A program made the position numbers and the translations under genes. Positions 10,655 to 22,962 of a stretch of DNA of 64,000 bases are shown here, in pieces; position 1 is the first letter of the stretch, and each line of letters begins with the position of its first letter. The stretch comes from Chimonanthus salicifolius (taxonomy: Eukaryota > Streptophyta > Magnoliopsida > Laurales > Calycanthaceae), in assembly GCA_013350335.1 (NCBI GenBank), contig CM023539.1, positions 70,266,781-70,330,780 of the forward strand. The letters run 5' to 3'. The notes under the pieces were generated by a model. That model was not told the origin of the DNA, made no database searches, and saw nothing but the letters and a program-made list of their open reading frames with translations.

Positions 10655-12899
10655 AGAATACACTTTAACAAGGACAAGGTTCATCTCCATGGAAGTGGAA
10701 ATGGTAATACTGCTAGTAAATAAAATAATGATTTCCAAGTTTATCAATGTCAATAATTAGTAAAATAATGAAGTTTCTAAAATAAGGATTTATTTCTTGA
10801 ATCTTCTAATTTTCTTCCTTTCCATTTTAATTGTACCCAAGCCTTCTATAAGGGCCAGATTGAGGGAGGAAAGCATATTGGAAACTTCCTCAAGATTGAG
10901 CTTCAACTTTGAGGTGCAGTCTCTTTTTGAATTGAAACCAAAAGATTTGTCTTGTAGGTTTGATTTCTCCTCAAATTGAAATCCCTATCCCTAACTTCCT
11001 TGCTTTCTCTTATTTTTTTTTTCTATTCACTCTACTTTTATTGTTTGGGTCCATACCAGTAGTCCATCATAATTTCTACAGTTGTATCCATGTCATGGAA
11101 TTTGGAGAGATGGGAGTGTCTCCCCTGACCATGTATGTACTCATACTCATGTCTATGCATCACTTTCATGCCAAACTATGGTTAGATTTCCACACAGTAT
11201 GGTGGGTTCCTTTCAATAAATGTGAAACTTTTTTTCCTTTTGAGGAAGGTAAGTTTGATATTCATGACATTTTAGCATAGTTATTATTAAGTTACATAGG
11301 CAAATACATTGACACTCTTATGATGAATCTAAGGAAATTCCTTGGTTTCTAGGGATATTTGGAAGAGTCCGTTCGAAAACCATCAAACAACAGAGAACTT
11401 TTGGGTGATTCAATAGCATGGGGTGGCTGTACAATAATATACTGCTTGGTCAACAGCTACACTTCTAGTTTTTTTATTTTTCTTACCAACTTCTCAACAT
11501 CGCTGAGGCAGAAAGTGTGACAATTGCGCCCATGCCATCTGAAAGGGCAAAAAATGCTAATTATGTGCAGGTATAAGAACATGATATTTACAATGCCTTG
11601 ATTATTTGAGTCTGTTATCCTAGTACTTGAAATAGATATATCTCATTTCTTTATGAAGGTCCACAAAAGGAATATGCAATTATGCATGCTTATGAATTTT
11701 GTTTACTCTTCTTTAACAGCTATTGGTATAATACAGTTGTTGCATAGTGATAATATCCTATGGACTGTATGACAACAATACATTAGTTTTTCACTATGCA
11801 TCTCCTAGATTCATGGAAACACCTTTCATGATGGCACCTTTTACTCCTAATTAATCAATATTAGCTAGCAAACAAATATTATTTGTTGTCATCTTCTTTC
11901 TGATTTCATATATATATAGTCCTTTTCAAGTGCCCTCTAAAGCATGATTCTCTTTTTCCTTTACAGGCAATGTCAAAGGGTAGGGCCACTATTTAGAGTT
12001 GTTGTTATGGGAGATGTACATTAAATCACTTGGATGTTCTGCTTGCAAATTATGCCACCTATTTGACCATCCTAACCCTTGATCTTAAGATCTAAAATTT
12101 GAACTGTTTGATACTGAATATAGTAAATCCATTGATTAATATTACTTGGATGTTTTGAAGGGTGTTCTTGACAATTCAAAGTAGGTAAGGTGTATGGAAG
12201 GTTGGGATTGACCAAAAAATGTGGGACCCACCTTTTTAAATATGCAAAGATTATACATTATTGTATGTTTACAAGAAAAAAAGAAACACATGCAAATGAA
12301 TTGGTTAGATTTTTTTAGTTTGAAGTATTTACTTTCATGCATCAAAGAAGAGAATGCATCAATAAGGTTAAAGTATAAGAAACATAAACCAATAAGAATG
12401 TAAAAAGGAGAAACAAAAACACTGAAGATTACAAAAAACTAACAGAAGGCTCAAATCTAGCAACACCTAACTTAACTTCTTGTCAGCCATCCATGTTGAT
12501 TGGGTGCCAAAAACCTTTAACGAAAACTTCATGCTTTCTTTCTTGGAAGAGATCTTCTCTCTTTCATGCCATAATTACTCATTAAGTTTATGATGCAGTA
12601 CAAGCTCTAATTTCGGGCCTTCTAAAATAGACCCAAAATGAATCTAACCAACCCAAGTAGCAAAAATGGGCCTAGGGCCTCTCTTCAAATCTCTCTAAAA
12701 TTCTAAAACATTTGACAGTAATAGAAACGAGAAGAAATCAAGCCAAAATTAACAAGAAACCAATCATGTGAATGGAAAACCACATGCTCTTCTTGGATAG
12801 AACCTACAAAAGTTCGAACCTTGGGACTTGCACACAAGTAAACAATACACACCAAATTCTCTAGCTCAATGGTCGTTCATTATATTTATCTTGTTATAT
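10655..12899. other. Intergenic, no gene recognised
   Basis: This is about 2.2 kb of AT-rich DNA. Frames at 10797-11280 are hydrophobic and low in complexity, without homologues I recognise. I see no RNA gene or element boundaries. Confidence 0.4.
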
Positions 12900-12929
12900 T
12901 ACAATTGAAGGCCCTAGGAATAATCTGAA

Positions 12930-13680
12930 CCATGTGAGTGGAGATTGGTTTTAGAAGAGATCTTAGGAGTTTTTGAGCTAGTTTGGATGAGTTGAGAGCA
13001 GCGCTAGGGGATGTACCCATCTTCTGAGATGAGGACGATAAAATTATCTAGACGGGTGATGAGTCTGGATTATTTTAAGTTAAGGCAAGGGTTGAGGTGA
13101 CTCTTAAGGACTCCTTGGTTGATTCCAGCCAGTTTTTTCAGCATGGTTAGGTGTTGCTCCTCCTAGGGTTCAAACTTTTGTGTGATGTGTTCTTAAAAAG
13201 AAAATTTTAACCATAATGGAATTGAATCGAAGGGGTATGTTAAGCTCTAGTGACTACCTTTTTTGTACCTTGTGAGCAGATCTCGAGAAGGATGTCGACC
13301 ACTAGAAATGTCCAGTAGTTAGATGCCTTTGGTCTTCATTTAATGATTTGATGGGAGTGTCGTGGGTTTTTCATAACTCTTGCTTCGAAATAGTGGAGAG
13401 TTGGACCTAAAACTAAGATAGCATGAAACACCATGCCAAGGGTTATCTTATGGTCAGTTTGGAGGGAAAGGAACTTCAAAAATTTTGAGCATAAAGCTGT
13501 AGAGATGAACGAGATATTCCAAATGGCTAAATGGAGGCTTTGTGCTTGGCTTGCAGCAAGTAAAGAGTTTAAGGGTTGTAGCATGTTGGACTTTTATAGT
13601 TTGTGTGCGGGTTGTATGAGAAGTAAGCCTAAAAAGGAAGTGGTCAAGTCTTGCATATCCACCAGCGTTGGAGAAAAATA
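12930..13680 (+). mobile_element. LINE remnant: reverse-transcriptase zinc-binding tail
   Basis: Broken plus-strand frames match the C-terminal zinc-binding region of plant LINE ORF2: 'GVAPPRVQTFV' near 13150, then 'KKKILTIMELNRRGM', 'MGVSWVFHNS' near 13350, and 'ILWSVWRERNFKNFEHK' at about 13445. Stops and shifts separate the pieces, so it is dead. No poly(A) tail is visible right after it. Confidence 0.75.
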
Positions 13681-14001
13681 ACTATATTTTAAATTTTCAA
13701 AATTCATCAATATATGGTAGATATGTAGGACCTGACTTTGTTATCGTCAAGTCTTCTGCACCTAATCATAAAAAGTGACAAAATACAAGAGAACTGTACA
13801 AACTGCACACTTAGCAACCTTGTGAAAACACTTAAGACAACAGTATCCTAAGAATATATGGACTAATCACTCCTTTCTGTGAAAGATTCTTAAGACATTC
13901 ACTTCACTTGGAATTTGCTACTCCACAATTTCTCCATTCCACCTCTGTCAGCGTATGTATGTTTTATAATTGTTTCTGATGACATTTTTTGATGCATGAA
14001 G

Positions 14002-14188
14002 GGATGGGAAAATCTGCTTGAAGCTATGAAGAAAGCAAGAAGGCTCAACAATCATGTGTTCTCAATGTTGAGAGCACGTTGCCCGCTCGAAGACAAAGTA
14101 GCCTGTGCAATCAAGCAAAGTGGTGCTCCTCTTCATCGAGTCAAGTACGAAAATACAGTCTCTGCATTTGAAACACTTCCACAGAAAG
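14002..14188 (+). CDS. Unidentified orphan exon
   Basis: An open exon of about 62 codons has plausible splice sites, with acceptor 'gcatgaag' before 14002 and donor 'gtgcct' at 14189. It is flanked by frames that stop quickly. The peptide is well balanced and not low-complexity, with motifs 'GWENLLEAMKKARRL', 'MLRARCPLEDKVA' and 'GAPLHRVKYENTVSAFE'. This composition looks like a conserved cytosolic protein. I do not recognise the family and assign no function. No partner exons are evident on either side, so it may be another isolated gene fragment. A short intronless ORF from ATG at 13996 to TAA at 14196 also covers it. Confidence 0.45.
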
Positions 14189-14768
14189 GTGCCTAAACTC
14201 CTCCCTCTGTTAACCATATCCTTTTTGTAATCTTCTTCACCACCCATTACACAAAGTTAAGGGAAATTTTGTCCATTTGTTCAATTAGTATCATAATGAC
14301 CATCATCATCGCCACTCCCAACTGCATGTTTAGCTAGCATGTTATGTTTCTTAATTGAAATTCATTGTAACATGCAAAAGCCAGAGCGTCTAGATGTCAG
14401 GTACATGTTATATATGCCCGAGAGAATGTATGTTATTGGTCTATCACCAAATGTGGAATTCTCATTTGAGCATAAGGAGATAGAAATGTAAATCTTTCAC
14501 TTGGAAGCTAAATTAAATAGAGAAATTATCCAAATTCATTCCACCTATATCCTGATGTGGTGTTTTCTTAATTTGGGAATCTGCTATCATGGTGAATCAT
14601 ATGATTTTAGGGCCCAAACAGCTTGTAAGATGAACTTGAGCATCTTTATGCATGTTTAGGGGGTGAAGGGTGAGGCGGTGTGCAATCCGGTTTGTCTCTT
14701 TTACCAGCCCTTGATTCGATCTCTATGATAATCAACCATAGTGATTTTGGGCCATAAATATGCTGTGA

Positions 14769-15023
<255 letters not shown>

Positions 15024-15867
15024 TGATACTCTGATAGTGAAGGTTCCACATTGGGGGAGCTAGTGCCCAAGGATCTTGAACCATTTTTCTCGATGGATCT
15101 AATGCTAGGTCAAATTAACTCTATTTAGTTATTAAAAAATAAAATAAAACACGTGAATTTTGAGAAAAGAAGCAGGGGAATAGGTTGTCATGGATTTGAA
15201 GGAACTAGTCGTCTGAGAAAGCATGAGTGTGTTGCTGTTTTGTGATCTGAATGAAATTGGAGTTTCAACATACTCTTCGATTGGATGGTTAGATAATTTA
15301 AATAAATTAATTTGGATGTGTGACTAATTCAGAAGAAACTCTTTCTTTGAGTGGGTCAATATATTCACATAATATTCTATTTCTAGGCTCAAATTGTGTT
15401 CAACAATAATGCATATATGTATACGACCCATGTGAAAACTATGATAATTTGCGATGTTTTTTACTTTAATTAAATTGAGAAATAATGAGATATCAGTGAA
15501 AGTTTCCACAGCTTGTACAATTTTTAAAAAAAATGTGAAATAATCACCCTTGCACCTCCCTGGCCATTAGCACTTAGTGCACATTTAGGGGTGGAATCCA
15601 TCATTGGAGGTGATGAATCTAATGAAAATGGTTTGCGACCTATGAAAAATTACTTTATTGATTAATCAAATTATGTTTAAATAGTCGTAAAACTTAAGTA
15701 ATAAAAATTTGAGTAAAATGGATGATGGATGAAGTGTGGAATCCTACAACAACAATTGGACAGAAAATGAATTTTCCTAGTAAGTCTATTTTTTTCTCTA
15801 CTGCAAAAGAGCAAAAGGTTGTGTGTCTTCTTATACACCATTATTTGGTTTATTTATCAATCAAAGT

Positions 15868-16073
15868 ATTACCCTTGAAGTGAAATAGTATTACTTGGTC
15901 TATTCACATAAGAAGTTTATTATAATTAATTTATTAAAATTACAAATATTTTTGCTAAGCAATTTTCAATATTACCCTTGAAGTGTAATAGTATTACTTG
16001 GCCTATTCACATGAGAAGTTTATTATAATTAATTTTATCAAAAATTAGAAAATATTTTTGTTAAGTAATTTTC
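15868..16073. repeat. Tandem duplication, two units of ~103 bp
   Basis: Both units start 'attacccttgaagtg' (about 15868 and 15971) and contain 'atagtattacttgg', 'gaagtttattataattaat' and 'aattttcaat' in the same order. They differ by scattered substitutions and small indels. Confidence 0.85.
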
Positions 16074-16321
16074 AATTGAGCCAATAGCTTTGGTGGAATA
16101 TGTAAAAAATAACACATTCACATAACAGGTTATCAAACCATATGATAAACAAACATAGTTATCATAATAACATATTAGTGAGGTATACATAGACTCTTAC
16201 AATCAAGATACAAATGCTTATACACATATCTTTCCTTACTCCCAAAAATATTTTTCATCTATAAACATTACATGTCTACACCTCCAACTATACTCTAACC
16301 TCTTTTGCCCCTATTACTCAT

Positions 16322-16680
16322 CAGAAGAGGCTAACACATCATCACTAGGGTCTGGATTATGAGGACAAGCTGCCCGGAGGTGATCATGTTCTTCACAAAA
16401 GCTGCATTGAACAAATATACCAAATCTCAGGTAATAGTATCCCCATTCATAATGCCCGATCGCACCACAAATTGGGCAAATATGATTAGGCTAATGCGGA
16501 CAAAAGGCAACACCATGTTCTGAACACTAACAGTTAGTACACATAGGGATCAGCCTTTGCTCCACTGGTAGTTCATACAGTTGCAAAGGTACATTCCCAC
16601 CTAGGTATTGAATATAAGGCATTGGTTCAACCATAGGAATATCTACTGGTTCTGGTTCTAAGTACAAGTTCTAGTTCCAT
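16322..16680 (-). pseudogene. Gag-like CCHC zinc-knuckle frame of a gypsy-type remnant
   Basis: On the minus strand one frame runs from about 16680 to a TAA at 16322, broken by two TAG stops. It contains 'CTNC', then 'CSEHGVAFC', 'CPICGAIGHYEW', and a perfect CX2CX4HX4C knuckle 'CSFCEEHDHLRAAC'. The tail is acidic, 'DPSDDVLASSDE'. Zinc knuckles bind nucleic acid in retroelement Gag proteins. A primer-binding-like site and LTR-like DNA lie upstream at 17059 and beyond, in the matching order for a minus-strand element. It could also be a domesticated relative, but the stops argue against function. Confidence 0.6.
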
Positions 16681-17058
16681 CATAAGTTTTGGACTAACAG
16701 ATGGGAATGGAGAAAATAACCTGTAAGATGATGCGGTGGTTAGTTCACTTGAATAAGAGGAAATTTCTATCACTTCCCTTAGATTCTACTTATTCTAGAG
16801 GTGAACTTAGGGTCCAAACCACCATACTAGAAGCACTAGTTGAGGAGTATAAAGTCAATGGACTCCTCAGCGTCTCCTTTTCCCATTACTTAATTTGGTA
16901 GTTTATCTTTAGACATCTCTATCCATAATAAAACAACAGTTAGTAACAAAATAAAATAATCAAATACAAGAGTTACACTAAAATTCACACCCGAACTCAC
17001 ATTCATACTTCAATTTAAGCATGAATGTTTCCATCACAGTCTGAGAGCTTGGATCTAA

Positions 17059-17700
17059 GCTCTAATACCACTCAGTCACACCCTAAAACCCAATGTGGGC
17101 CCATAACACGACTAATTTTTTTATATTTAATTCAAATCCATATACCATAGGTCCATGGGATTCTAACGAACTCACTCAAGCGCATAAAAAGAAGTCCCAC
17201 AAGCACAAGTGAACTCGGGGAACAATCCATTACCCCGCAAATTGGACTTAGATACCATGACTTTGAGGGGATATTTTCACCTATCAAATGAATTAACAGG
17301 TGATAAATCTATCACGGTTGAATAGAGCATTGAAAGAACTTTTTAGAATGCACAAGAACACTCAAATCCGAGGTCGGGAGCTCAAGTTATGGCCGTTTTA
17401 GTAAAACCATACTTGTTGTGAATGGTGCTCGCGACATGTTGCCAACGGTGACTTGTCGGCAAAACAAAACTTTGTATTTTCCAGTTTACTTCCAGATCGA
17501 TCGATCAGTCAGTGGCGACATGTCGCCAGTGACGGGAAAATGCTATCAAGGTAGATCCTACACATTTTGATTTCCCTCGATTTGCCCACTCAAAATTTAA
17601 AATACATACCTTAACTCCTAAATTCTCATACTAACACCTAGGTATGGATATTTATGACTTGTACACAGGATCTTTTAATTTGAAATAAGTTTTGAAAGAG
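17059..17700 (-). mobile_element. PBS and LTR remnant of the minus-strand gypsy-type element
   Basis: The minus strand reads TGGTATTAGAGC at 17059-17070, one base from the iMet primer-binding consensus. LTR-like sequence follows to the right, with 'cacaccctaaaaccc' at its edge. The LTR's outer boundary is not visible because another element starts near 17711. Confidence 0.5.
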
Positions 17701-17710
17701 AGCTTTCTCT

Positions 17711-18440
17711 CTTTGGTGCTAGAACACGATTGACCCTAGAGAGAGGTGAATAGGTCAATCCCAAAATAGTTAGTTCTTTTAAATTACTTAATTGATTAGA
17801 TTTTATGCACCGTATATTGCAATCAAGTGTTTGTGTGTTAGCAATAGTGATTATTAATCAACATAATAAATTAGTTCTAACACCACAAGCACAATGACAA
17901 GATATATAGTGGTTCGATTAGCCAACCTACATCCACTGTTAGGACTAGCTCAACCTTGAGCTATCCCCAAATTCATTAAGTGGAGACTTAAACCATCGCA
18001 ATTAGAGTAGGAATTCTACCTCTCTCAATCGGCTGAAAATTTCACCCACCACATGTAAAATAGGAATTCCACCTATTTGAATTGGCTGAGAATTCCATCC
18101 ACCACTTGTGTGAGAGACTACGCTCTATATTTTTTATAGTGGTTCAGGAGCCATGCCTCCTTAATCCACTTTCACAGGACAAAGGTTTTAACAACAAAAT
18201 TAAAGCCAAGAAGCACTTGCCTTTCTAGCTCTTTCTCGATGATATGTGCTTCTCAAAGATCCACCCAATGTGTGCCCAAGTTAATCTCGACGCTCTTCCT
18301 TGTAGCCGTCGTTAAGCAATCACAATCTCAGGGTGATTAGGAAATTAGTTCTGCCAATATATATCCTAGTTGTATATCATTTCCCCTCTCTCTCTTTTCA
18401 CAACCTCAATCAGTATGATTAGTTGTATTAGATTTCCCAA
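17711..18440 (-). repeat. Inverted-repeat arm A (copia-related)
   Basis: This arm is the reverse complement, with divergence, of 19540-20770. Matching pairs include 'gaggtgaataggtcaat' versus 'attgacctattcaccccc', 'caacctacatccactgtta' versus 'taacagtggatgtaggttg', and 'aagaagcacttgcctttc' versus 'gcaagtgcttcttg'. The other arm carries a nested TRIM that this arm lacks. Confidence 0.8.
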
Positions 18441-18474
18441 ATGTAAGCACAAGAGATAAAGTGATCTTTTTTAG

Positions 18475-19330
18475 TCCCCGGCTGTGCCGAGTCCCTGTTT
18501 GTCAATTCCATGACTCAGGAAGAAGCACTTGCTAAGAAGCTTGAAGACCCAAAATGACCAAGAATGAAGATCGTGCTCCACTAGGTTCAAAACTCATCGT
18601 CATGGCAATCACAAAAACATGTATTTGGCCATAGATGACCTTAAATGGTACCCACACCTTAGAGAGGACTATCTCTAGGCTTAGTTGAACAAATGGTAAA
18701 TCCATAAATAATCCTATGAGAGGAAGCTGGACAGTGAACTCAAAAATATGAATTATGTTCACTGACAGCTCGACCAATGACCCCTTTGTGGAGACAGGAT
18801 CGACCCATCGTGCTCAAGGACTGATCTGCCAGATTAATAGAAGTTCTGGAACAAAGAACTGTCATTCTGCGAAATCCTCTGACCGAGAGTCTCGTATGCA
18901 CCGAACCCTCGGTGATGAACTTAAACGACCCCTCATGGTCAACGACTCATCGGTAAAGGTCTTGTGAGTTTTGGACTGTAAACTCAAATGGGCTCTCAAG
19001 AACACAGATATAACGGTAGTTTAAGACCGATCGAGAGTACCAGAACTGATGCCTCAGTAAAGGACGACAGGTCGTTCTATGTAAGACAGGTTTCTAACTT
19101 GAAACTACTGTCAGCATGGTTTTACCCCAGATCGAGACACTCGTATGGACCGACCTCTCGGTGCCACAACTATCGACCTATCAGCGACACCGACCTGTCA
19201 ACCGGGAAGTAATAAAGCCGTTGGGAGTGCATTTAATGAGCAACGGTCGGGTTGTTGAACGATAATAAATATGAACACCGACCCATCGGTGCTACCAATC
19301 TGTCGGTTCTGGACAGTCAGAAAAACCGTT
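18475..19330 (-). mobile_element. Copia-like fragment B (inverted copy of 20960-21765)
   Basis: The minus strand carries the copia linker 'KVWVP' near 18640, and the plus strand the frame containing 'SSDRESRMHRTLGDEL'. Both are mirrored in the inverted copy at 20960-21765. A TATA-like 'ctataaatatgag' occurs at about 19339. It has no intact protein. Confidence 0.65.
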
Positions 19331-20007
19331 AAGACTCATCTATAAATATGAGTGTTGGGTGATCATTTTACTATCTTGCTTGAGCTGAGAAGAGTTATAT
19401 ACTCTAAGAAATGATCAACACTCTTATACTGAGAATCATAAACAACCAATCTTTTGATTGTGTTCGGAAGTAAGAAAGAGAGGAGGAAAATTATAAACAA
19501 CCAATTTGTTGATTGAGTTTGAAAGTGAGAATGAGATGAGAGATATAAACTAGGAAACCTATGGTAAAACCAGTTTTCTTGTCACTCTGAGATTGTGATT
19601 GCTCTACGACGGCTATAAGGAGGAGCGTCGGCACTCAGTGGGTGGGATCTTCAAGAAGCACACATCAATAAGAAAGAGTTTCAAAGGCAAGTGCTTCTTG
19701 ATTTTAATTTTATTTTAAAATCTGTGACCCGAAAGTGGATTAAGGGGGATTTGCTCCGGAACCACTATAAAAAACTCTAGAGCGTCATCTTTGGAACAGT
19801 GATGGGGAGAATTCTCAACCGATTGGATAGGTGGAATTCATATCCTACAGTGGGCGGTGAAATTCCCAGCCGATTGAGTGAGGTGGAATTCTTACTCTAA
19901 TTGTGAGGGTGTAAGTCCCCACATAGTGAAATTGGGGATAGATCAAGGTTGAGTGAGTCCTAACAGTGGATGTAGGTTGGCGAACCGAACCACTTTATAT
20001 CTTGTGT

Positions 20008-20582
20008 TGTGATACCCTACCCCTCCCTTAGAGTCCCACATCGGTGGGAAAGAAAAGGGGGGGTGGGTATATTAAGAAGCCACCTATGGAACTCAAGTGT
20101 GAGGCCTTTTGGGCCGGGCCACGTAGGCCTGGGCCCAAATGCAAAACCTTGCGGGTTTGAGCGTGTAAGAGGCCCAAAGTGGACAATATCACACTGAGTT
20201 AAGCCCTAAGCCATATATTCGGGTCGGGTCGTTACAAATTTGGTATCAGAGCCGAGTTCAACACTTGGATTGTGTGGGCTTTCTTCCTTCCCCTGTAGTT
20301 ACTGAGCTGGACCGGATCGAGTCTGGGGACGGTTCGAGGCTTTAGAGGGGGTGATTGTGATACCCTACCCCTCCCTTAGAGTCCCACATCAGTGGGAAAG
20401 AAAGAGAGAGGGGGGGGGGGGGTATATTAAGAAGCCACTAATGGAACTCAAGTGTGAGGCCTTTTGGCCCGGGCCCAAATGCAAAACAGTGCGGGTTTGA
20501 GTTATGTGCGAGGCCCAAAGCAGACAATATCATACTGAGTCAAGCCCTAAGCCCTGTATTCGGGTCGGGTCGTGTCGTTACA
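20008..20582 (+). mobile_element. Complete TRIM retrotransposon (575 bp), TSD TGTGT
   Basis: LTRs lie at 20008-20236 (229 bp) and 20356-20582 (227 bp). Both begin TGTGATACCC and end CGTTACA. A 119-bp internal region separates them. The primer-binding site TGGTATCAGAGCC is at 20241-20253, and a polypurine tract 'agagggggtga' is at 20344-20354 just before the second LTR. A perfect TSD TGTGT flanks it at 20003-20007 and 20583-20587. It has no coding capacity, so movement would need enzymes from another element. It is nested inside older inverted-repeat DNA, which makes it the younger insertion. Confidence 0.95.
20241..20253 (+). promoter_or_regulatory. TRIM primer-binding site (iMet tRNA)
   Basis: TGGTATCAGAGCC lies four bases after the first LTR. 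It is complementary to the 3' end of plant initiator methionine tRNA. Confidence 0.93.
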
Positions 20583-20959
20583 TGTGTCTTGTTTGTGGTG
20601 TTACAGCTATTTTCTTGTGTTAATTGTTTAATCACATTTTCTAACACACACTCACTTGATTGATTTATCCGCTACGCTTAAACTAATCAATCAAATAAAT
20701 TTAAAAAGGACCAACAATTTTAGATTGACCTATTCACCCCCCTCCCCCTCCCCTTTAGGGTCCAAGGGAGCTATCAATCTTTTTGTTGGCCCTTGTTTAA
20801 GCTCACTGGTAATGATGAGGGTCCAACGGATTTGCAAAAGGATATAAGACGGTTGCACAAGGATTGATATTTATAGAGAAGGCAACATGTTTTAGAAATT
20901 GTCATGTACCAACAGGTTGGGCGAACCAAGGGGTCAGTGACTAATAATATTACTGTTCA

Positions 20960-21765
20960 ACCACCCGACCGTTGCGCATTAAATGCACTCCCAACGACAT
21001 AATTTATACCCGGCCAACATGTCTGTGTCGCCGATGGGTCGACAATCATGGCACTGAGAGCTCGGTTCATACGAGAGTCTCGATCTGGGGTAACACCATG
21101 CAGACAGAATTTCATGTCCCAAAACTTGTCCTGCCCAAAACGACCTGTCGCATTTTATGAGGGTCGGTCTTGGTACTCTCGATCGGTCTTGAATTACGGA
21201 AATGTCTGTTTTCTCAAGAGTCCACATGAGTTCTAAGTTCCAGAACTCATAAGTTATCATCGACAAGTCGTTGACCACTAGGAGTCGTTAAGTTCATCAC
21301 CGAGGAGTCGGTGCATACGAGACTCTCGATCAGAGGCATACCTAAAATGACAACCCAATATTCCAGAACCTTTGTCAATCTGTTCGATCAGTCTTTGACC
21401 ATGATGGGCCGATCCTGTCTCCACCGAGGGGACGGTGAGAACTACTGGTCGAGCTGACAGTGAACTTAATTCATATTTCTGAGTTCGCTTCCAATTCACT
21501 GTCAAGCTTCCTCTCTAGGCTTTTTATGATTTTATTATTTGTGCAACTAAGCCTAAGAATGGTCCTCCTAAGGTGTGGGTACCATCTAAAGTCATCTATG
21601 GCCAAATACCTGTTTTGTGATTGCCGTAACGAACTTTAATCCGTTAGAGCATGTTCTTCTTTCTTGGTCACCTTAGGTTCTTCAAGATTCTAGCAAGTGT
21701 TTTTTCCCGAGTTATAGAATTGACAAACTTAGGGATTCAGCAAAGTCGAAGCACTAACAGGTATG
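20960..21765 (+). mobile_element. Copia-like fragment B' (gag-pol linker remnant)
   Basis: The plus frame near 21550 reads 'KPKNGPPKVWVPSK', typical of the Gag-protease linker of SIRE-like copia elements. The rest is broken. It is the inverted copy of 18475-19330, as shown by the minus frame 'SDRESRMHRLLGDEL' at about 21300-21350. Confidence 0.65.
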
Positions 21766-21769
21766 AAGG

Positions 21770-22960
21770 CCAAACTTTTCAAGTTTACATACCTAAGTGA
21801 ACAAGATTTCCAAAATACGCTTTGAATCTCGGGTTTGACACCCAAACTTAAAATAGACATCATGTTCCATTCAAACACACACCAAAGCACTATATATCTC
21901 ATATATGACTTGTACAAGAGATTTCTAAGCCTTAAGTGGCTTTAGAATCCAAAATACATATCATTCCAAAACAAACCAAAATAACTTAGAAACCAACTAT
22001 TCTAAGTTCTGAATTCAACACCTTCATTATGGATTCAACTTCCAAATCACCATGGAGGGATCCTCAACTTCCTCTTCCAATCCATGTCCTGCATTGTAAG
22101 GGATGTGAGCTCCTAGCCCAGTGAAGAGAATTCAAAATAACAAGTCCCTCTAAATTCTCATAATATCAAATTTACAATGCAATATACAAAGGAAAAACAC
22201 TTAGAACACTATGTCATACCTTACCATAGGTTCTTTTCTTTCCACTAACACACACGCATACTCACACATACATATGTAAACCTCCCATGTATACTCAGAG
22301 ATGCATATGCAACCCACACATGTATTCTCATTTTTGCCCATACAAACTCACACATGCATTTTACCTTCTTCTCATGTATTCATAATATTAATAGGGTAAC
22401 ACATGTTTAACAAAATGATAAAAAAAGATCCATATTTACCATTTATTTTATTCTTTCCATTTGCAAGATTTCGACTAACCTTACGATACACCATATCATG
22501 AAAACGTAAAAAAGTAAATAACACCATATAAGCTAAGTGAATCACATATCATTTCTTCTTTATTCAAGCCCATGAAGTGCTGCTCCACATTACTCACATT
22601 TTCCATGAGCACCTCGACATCGATCATGGGAAATGATAGGGAGATAGCACTTGTCCTGTTATCCATTTGTTATAGTACACTGGCGTCTCTTTTTATCAGA
22701 AACACTGATATTTCTATCAATTCTTTTTAATCAACTTCTTTTACAAAATAGCATCAAGATTTCACAACTTGCACATTAATAGCGTGAAAGGAACTCAAAT
22801 ACTAAATAATTCTCCAATTACTACAACCATAACTGTTGATTACACTAAACTGAACCGACCTCCACAATTTTTTCTTTCATCATTCACATAAATGATTCGA
22901 TACATCATCACCATCATTATCTTAGCCATTTTCTTTAGTCATATCATCTCATATATTACT
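21770..22960. other. Intergenic; 3' flank of XTH gene
   Basis: This is AT-rich DNA with short 'acacac/catac' repeats near 22250-22330. No gene is seen. The part next to 22960 should include the XTH 3' untranslated region and polyadenylation site, but no strong signal decides its end. Confidence 0.4.
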
Positions 22961-22962
22961 GA

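Larger units (their letters stand above)
19540..20770 (+). repeat. Inverted-repeat arm A' with nested TRIM
   Basis: This is the partner of 17711-18440 in opposite orientation. It is longer because a 575-bp TRIM plus its 5-bp TSD interrupts it at 20003-20587. Outside the TRIM, pairs such as 'gtgattgctctacgacggct' and its complement align in reverse order. Confidence 0.8.
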
